Positions 5,447 through 7,404 of a stretch of 7,404 nucleotides of DNA are shown here, piece by piece. The number at the start of each line of letters is the position of its first letter. The stretch's first letter is position 1. Made by a program: the position numbers and the translations under genes. The DNA comes from CAYMND01 sp964465065. Lineage in GTDB: Bacteria; Acidobacteriota; Aminicenantia; UBA2199. The stretch spans positions 1 through 7,404 of the forward strand of contig CAYXHZ010000097.1 in assembly GCA_964465065.1 (NCBI GenBank). Reading direction: 5' to 3'. The notes beneath the pieces were generated by a model. That model was not told the origin of the DNA, did no database searches, and saw only the letters and a program-made list of their open reading frames with translations.

Positions 5447-5476
5447 GTCAGGGACGGGCGTCCGCCCGTCCCTGAC
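5447..5476. repeat. 14-bp perfect palindromic hairpin with 2-base loop
   Basis: GTCAGGGACGGGCG (5447-5460), two bases TC, then its exact reverse complement (5463-5476). It is very GC-rich within AT-rich spacer. It abuts the T-tract end of the TonB-receptor terminator, so it may be a back-up terminator stem. A dispersed palindromic (REP-like) element is the other possibility; only one copy is present here. Confidence 0.55.
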
Positions 5477-5500
5477 AAGAAAAAGCCCGGCGAGCCGGGC
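5477..5500 (-). terminator. Intrinsic terminator of the TonB-dependent receptor gene
   Basis: On the minus strand, the stem GCCCGGC/GCCGGGC (5500-5485) with a 2- to 4-base loop is followed at once by TTTTTCTT (5484-5477). It begins 12 bases after the receptor stop codon. Stem, loop and T-tract are all as expected for a Rho-independent terminator. Confidence 0.88.
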
Positions 5501-5512
5501 AATGATCAATGA

Positions 5513-7404
5513 TTAAAACTCAATCCGGGTGCCCAGACGGAACACGCGCGGATCGCTGATGGCCGTCATCGAACCGAATTCACGACTTCTCAGATCAGTG
5601 GTGTACACAGCTGTGGCCACGCCCTGGTTGAACACGTTGAAAACATCAACAAATGCGACCCAGGTAACGGGACCGATCTTGAACTGTTTCTCGAGCTTGA
5701 GATCCAGGATGGTCTGAGTCGGCATGATGTAAGCACCTCTCTCGGAAGCCCGGATCGTCTGCACTTCGCCGTCCAGATCCACACCCAGTTCGGTGTTCCG
5801 AACGTAGCGGCTGTAGCGGTTGCCGCTGTACACACGGAAGACACCGGAAACGTTGATACCCCATGGGCCTCTCACCAGGCCGAACAGTTTGAAGTAATGG
5901 GGACGATAGTTTTCGAGTTTGCCGATGGCGTTCTCGTGAACCGATGGTTCGTTGTAAAAGCTGGTGATGGAGGTGGTAGAGTTGAAATCGCTGTCGAACA
6001 GACCCTCGTTCTTCGAGTAGACGTACGAGGCCTCAGCCATCCAGCCGTGGGAGAAACGTTTCTTTAGGGTGACTTCCAAAGCCTTGTACTTGCTGGATTC
6101 ACCAGGGGCGTTGATGGAATACATCACGCTCGGCAGCACCTGGTCTCTCTTCCAGAAACGGAGCTGCTGACCGGTGACCGGATCGGTGGCATAAACCGGA
6201 GACCAGTTCTTCCAGATCAGTTCGCCCCTTTCCAGCAGGGCATCCACATCCAGAGCGTTGGCGTTCACGTCTTCCAGAATGTTCTTGGATACCTTGTAGA
6301 TTCCACGCACGCTGATCGACCAATCCTCGAGCAGTTCCCGTTCGATACTGAGTGTAAATTCATCGGTGTACGGGCATTCCAGCTCATAATCCTTCCATTT
6401 GGGGTTGGTGGCTTCGGGCAGGTAGAAATTGACCAGATCGTACACCTGGTTGTCTGCGGGATCGTAATAGCCGTAGTACAGGCTCTGGGCATTGGGGTTG
6501 AATCCGTTGAACCACTGGGTGTTCAGGGCGTTGAAATACCGGCCATAGCTACCCTTGATGACCGTCTTGCCGTCACCCATAATATCGTAACTCATACCGA
6601 TACGGGGAGAAATGCTGAACCAGTCGGCGACGTTCATAGCCTCGGTGACCGCATCGTTGAAGGGGTAAGCGTTACCGAAGAACTGCGGCAGGAAATACCC
6701 GCCGGCGGCGTTTTCGTTCTGTACCGGGATGATACCCTTCTGCTCTTCCAGACGGACACCCAGGTTGATGGTCAACTTCGGAGTCGGAGACCAGGTGTCC
6801 TGCAAAAAGAAGGAGTAGACCCGGGTCTTCTGGCTCTGGTCGAGATTCTTCCGGTAGACGATCCACAGCGGTTCGCCGTAGTAGAGGTAAATATCGCTGG
6901 CCCTGAAGCCCATGGCATCGGTCGGGCCAAGATACTGCAGCTTCCAGTTGTCGGTGGAGAAGGCCAGGTTGAAGCCGGCTTTCCATTCGTGCGTGCCGAT
7001 GAAATCGTCCACGAAGTAGGTCAGGTCACCGTCGACCTGCAGTTTGTCGCGCTTGTTGATGTCGTTCTTTCCGTACGGTCCGGAGTATTCATCCAACTCG
7101 TAGTAATAAATCGAAGCTCCCTCAGCCTTGGCCATCAAGTCCATATTGAACAGGACGCCGGCGGCCTTGAGGTTCATGAACAGAGAGTTGTTGAAGGTGT
7201 GAGCCCACTGCAGCACCATGGTCTGGCTGGGGGATTCGTGCTTTCTGGATCCCTCTTCGGTGATGTTGTAGGCGGCGCCGCGGTGATTGCGGACGGTCGT
7301 GCCATACTGGTAAGAAAAGTACAGCTTGTCTCTCTGCCCGGGTTGGAAGGTCAGTTTTCCGTAGATCCGGTGAGTCTTGTTGTCGGCCGGAATCTCTTCC
7401 GAAC
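5513..7404 (-). CDS. TonB-dependent outer-membrane receptor, Oar-like (C-terminal beta-barrel, 5' end outside window)
   Basis: The frame stays open to the right edge. The Met at 7219 is internal: codons upstream of it read on in receptor style (for example QPGQRDKLYFSYQYG and KHESPSQ). About 629 residues are visible, all beta-barrel, with alternating aromatic strands and turns typical of the large carboxypeptidase-regulatory-like/Oar group. Examples are SPTPKLTINLGVRLEEQ, SISPRIGMSYDIMGDGKTV, KGSYGRYFNAL, YTDEFTLSIERELLEDWSI and a closing strand DPRVFRLGTRIEF. The terminal Phe is the usual signal for insertion by the BAM complex. The plug domain, TonB box and signal peptide would lie outside the window. 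The family imports bulky substrates or serves in surface functions using TonB energy; the substrate cannot be told from the barrel. It is transcribed towards the peptide/regulator cluster and closed by a strong terminator, so it is probably a separate unit. Confidence 0.92.
   Translation of the reverse strand, partial: SEEIPADNKTHRIYGKLTFQPGQRDKLYFSYQYGTTVRNHRGAAYNITEEGSRKHESPSQTMVLQWAHTFNNSLFMNLKAAGVLFNMDLMAKAEGASIYYYELDEYSGPYGKNDINKRDKLQVDGDLTYFVDDFIGTHEWKAGFNLAFSTDNWKLQYLGPTDAMGFRASDIYLYYGEPLWIVYRKNLDQSQKTRVYSFFLQDTWSPTPKLTINLGVRLEEQKGIIPVQNENAAGGYFLPQFFGNAYPFNDAVTEAMNVADWFSISPRIGMSYDIMGDGKTVIKGSYGRYFNALNTQWFNGFNPNAQSLYYGYYDPADNQVYDLVNFYLPEATNPKWKDYELECPYTDEFTLSIERELLEDWSISVRGIYKVSKNILEDVNANALDVDALLERGELIWKNWSPVYATDPVTGQQLRFWKRDQVLPSVMYSINAPGESSKYKALEVTLKKRFSHGWMAEASYVYSKNEGLFDSDFNSTTSITSFYNEPSVHENAIGKLENYRPHYFKLFGLVRGPWGINVSGVFRVYSGNRYSRYVRNTELGVDLDGEVQTIRASERGAYIMPTQTILDLKLEKQFKIGPVTWVAFVDVFNVFNQGVATAVYTTDLRSREFGSMTAISDPRVFRLGTRIEF

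Noticed and set aside
7217..7219. Met codon as the start of the TonB receptor
   Set aside because: The frame continues upstream to the window edge with typical receptor sequence, and a start here would delete the plug domain.

Overview
The window reads as a piece of a Gram-negative, diderm bacterial chromosome. It carries a HlyD-type periplasmic adaptor and a large TonB-dependent outer-membrane receptor. The regulators (a TPR-fused Hanks-type Ser/Thr kinase and a sigma-54 activator with an unusual C-terminal tail), together with an Oar-like TonB receptor, suggest Acidobacteriota or a relative such as Aminicenantes. That placement is inferred from gene style only.

Layout: (1) 1-572, the 3' end of a HlyD-family export adaptor gene (+). 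(2) 675-692, a -24/-12 (sigma-54) promoter, followed by a 77-residue double-glycine-leader peptide gene at 731-964 (+). (3) 958-3063, a membrane Ser/Thr kinase with an N-terminal TPR sensor (-), convergent with and overlapping the end of the peptide gene by 7 bp. (4) A 59-bp divergent promoter region. (5) 3123-4565, a sigma-54 enhancer-binding activator with a GAF-like N-terminus (+). (6) 4695-4711, a second, near-consensus sigma-54 promoter, followed by a second GG-leader peptide gene at 4771-5007 (+). (7) 5008-5512, a 505-bp gap with a perfect 16-bp hairpin, a possible decayed reading frame, an AT-rich stretch, a 14-bp palindrome and the terminator of the next gene. (8) 5513-7404, a TonB-dependent receptor (-) whose 5' end lies beyond the window.

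The central observation is a self-contained circuit. Two small secreted peptides share a leader (LS-[IL]-[RK]-KIT-[VI], MQ, GG) but have different Cys-rich cores. Each follows its own sigma-54 promoter, and between them sit the sigma-54 activator and a membrane kinase. A HlyD adaptor next door could serve, with an ABC transporter/peptidase outside the window, to remove the GG leaders and export the peptides. The proposed logic is inference: a signal sensed by the kinase and/or GAF domain activates sigma-54-dependent transcription of the peptides, which are then processed and secreted. No peptide-modifying enzyme is visible, so the cores may be disulfide-bonded or modified by enzymes encoded elsewhere.
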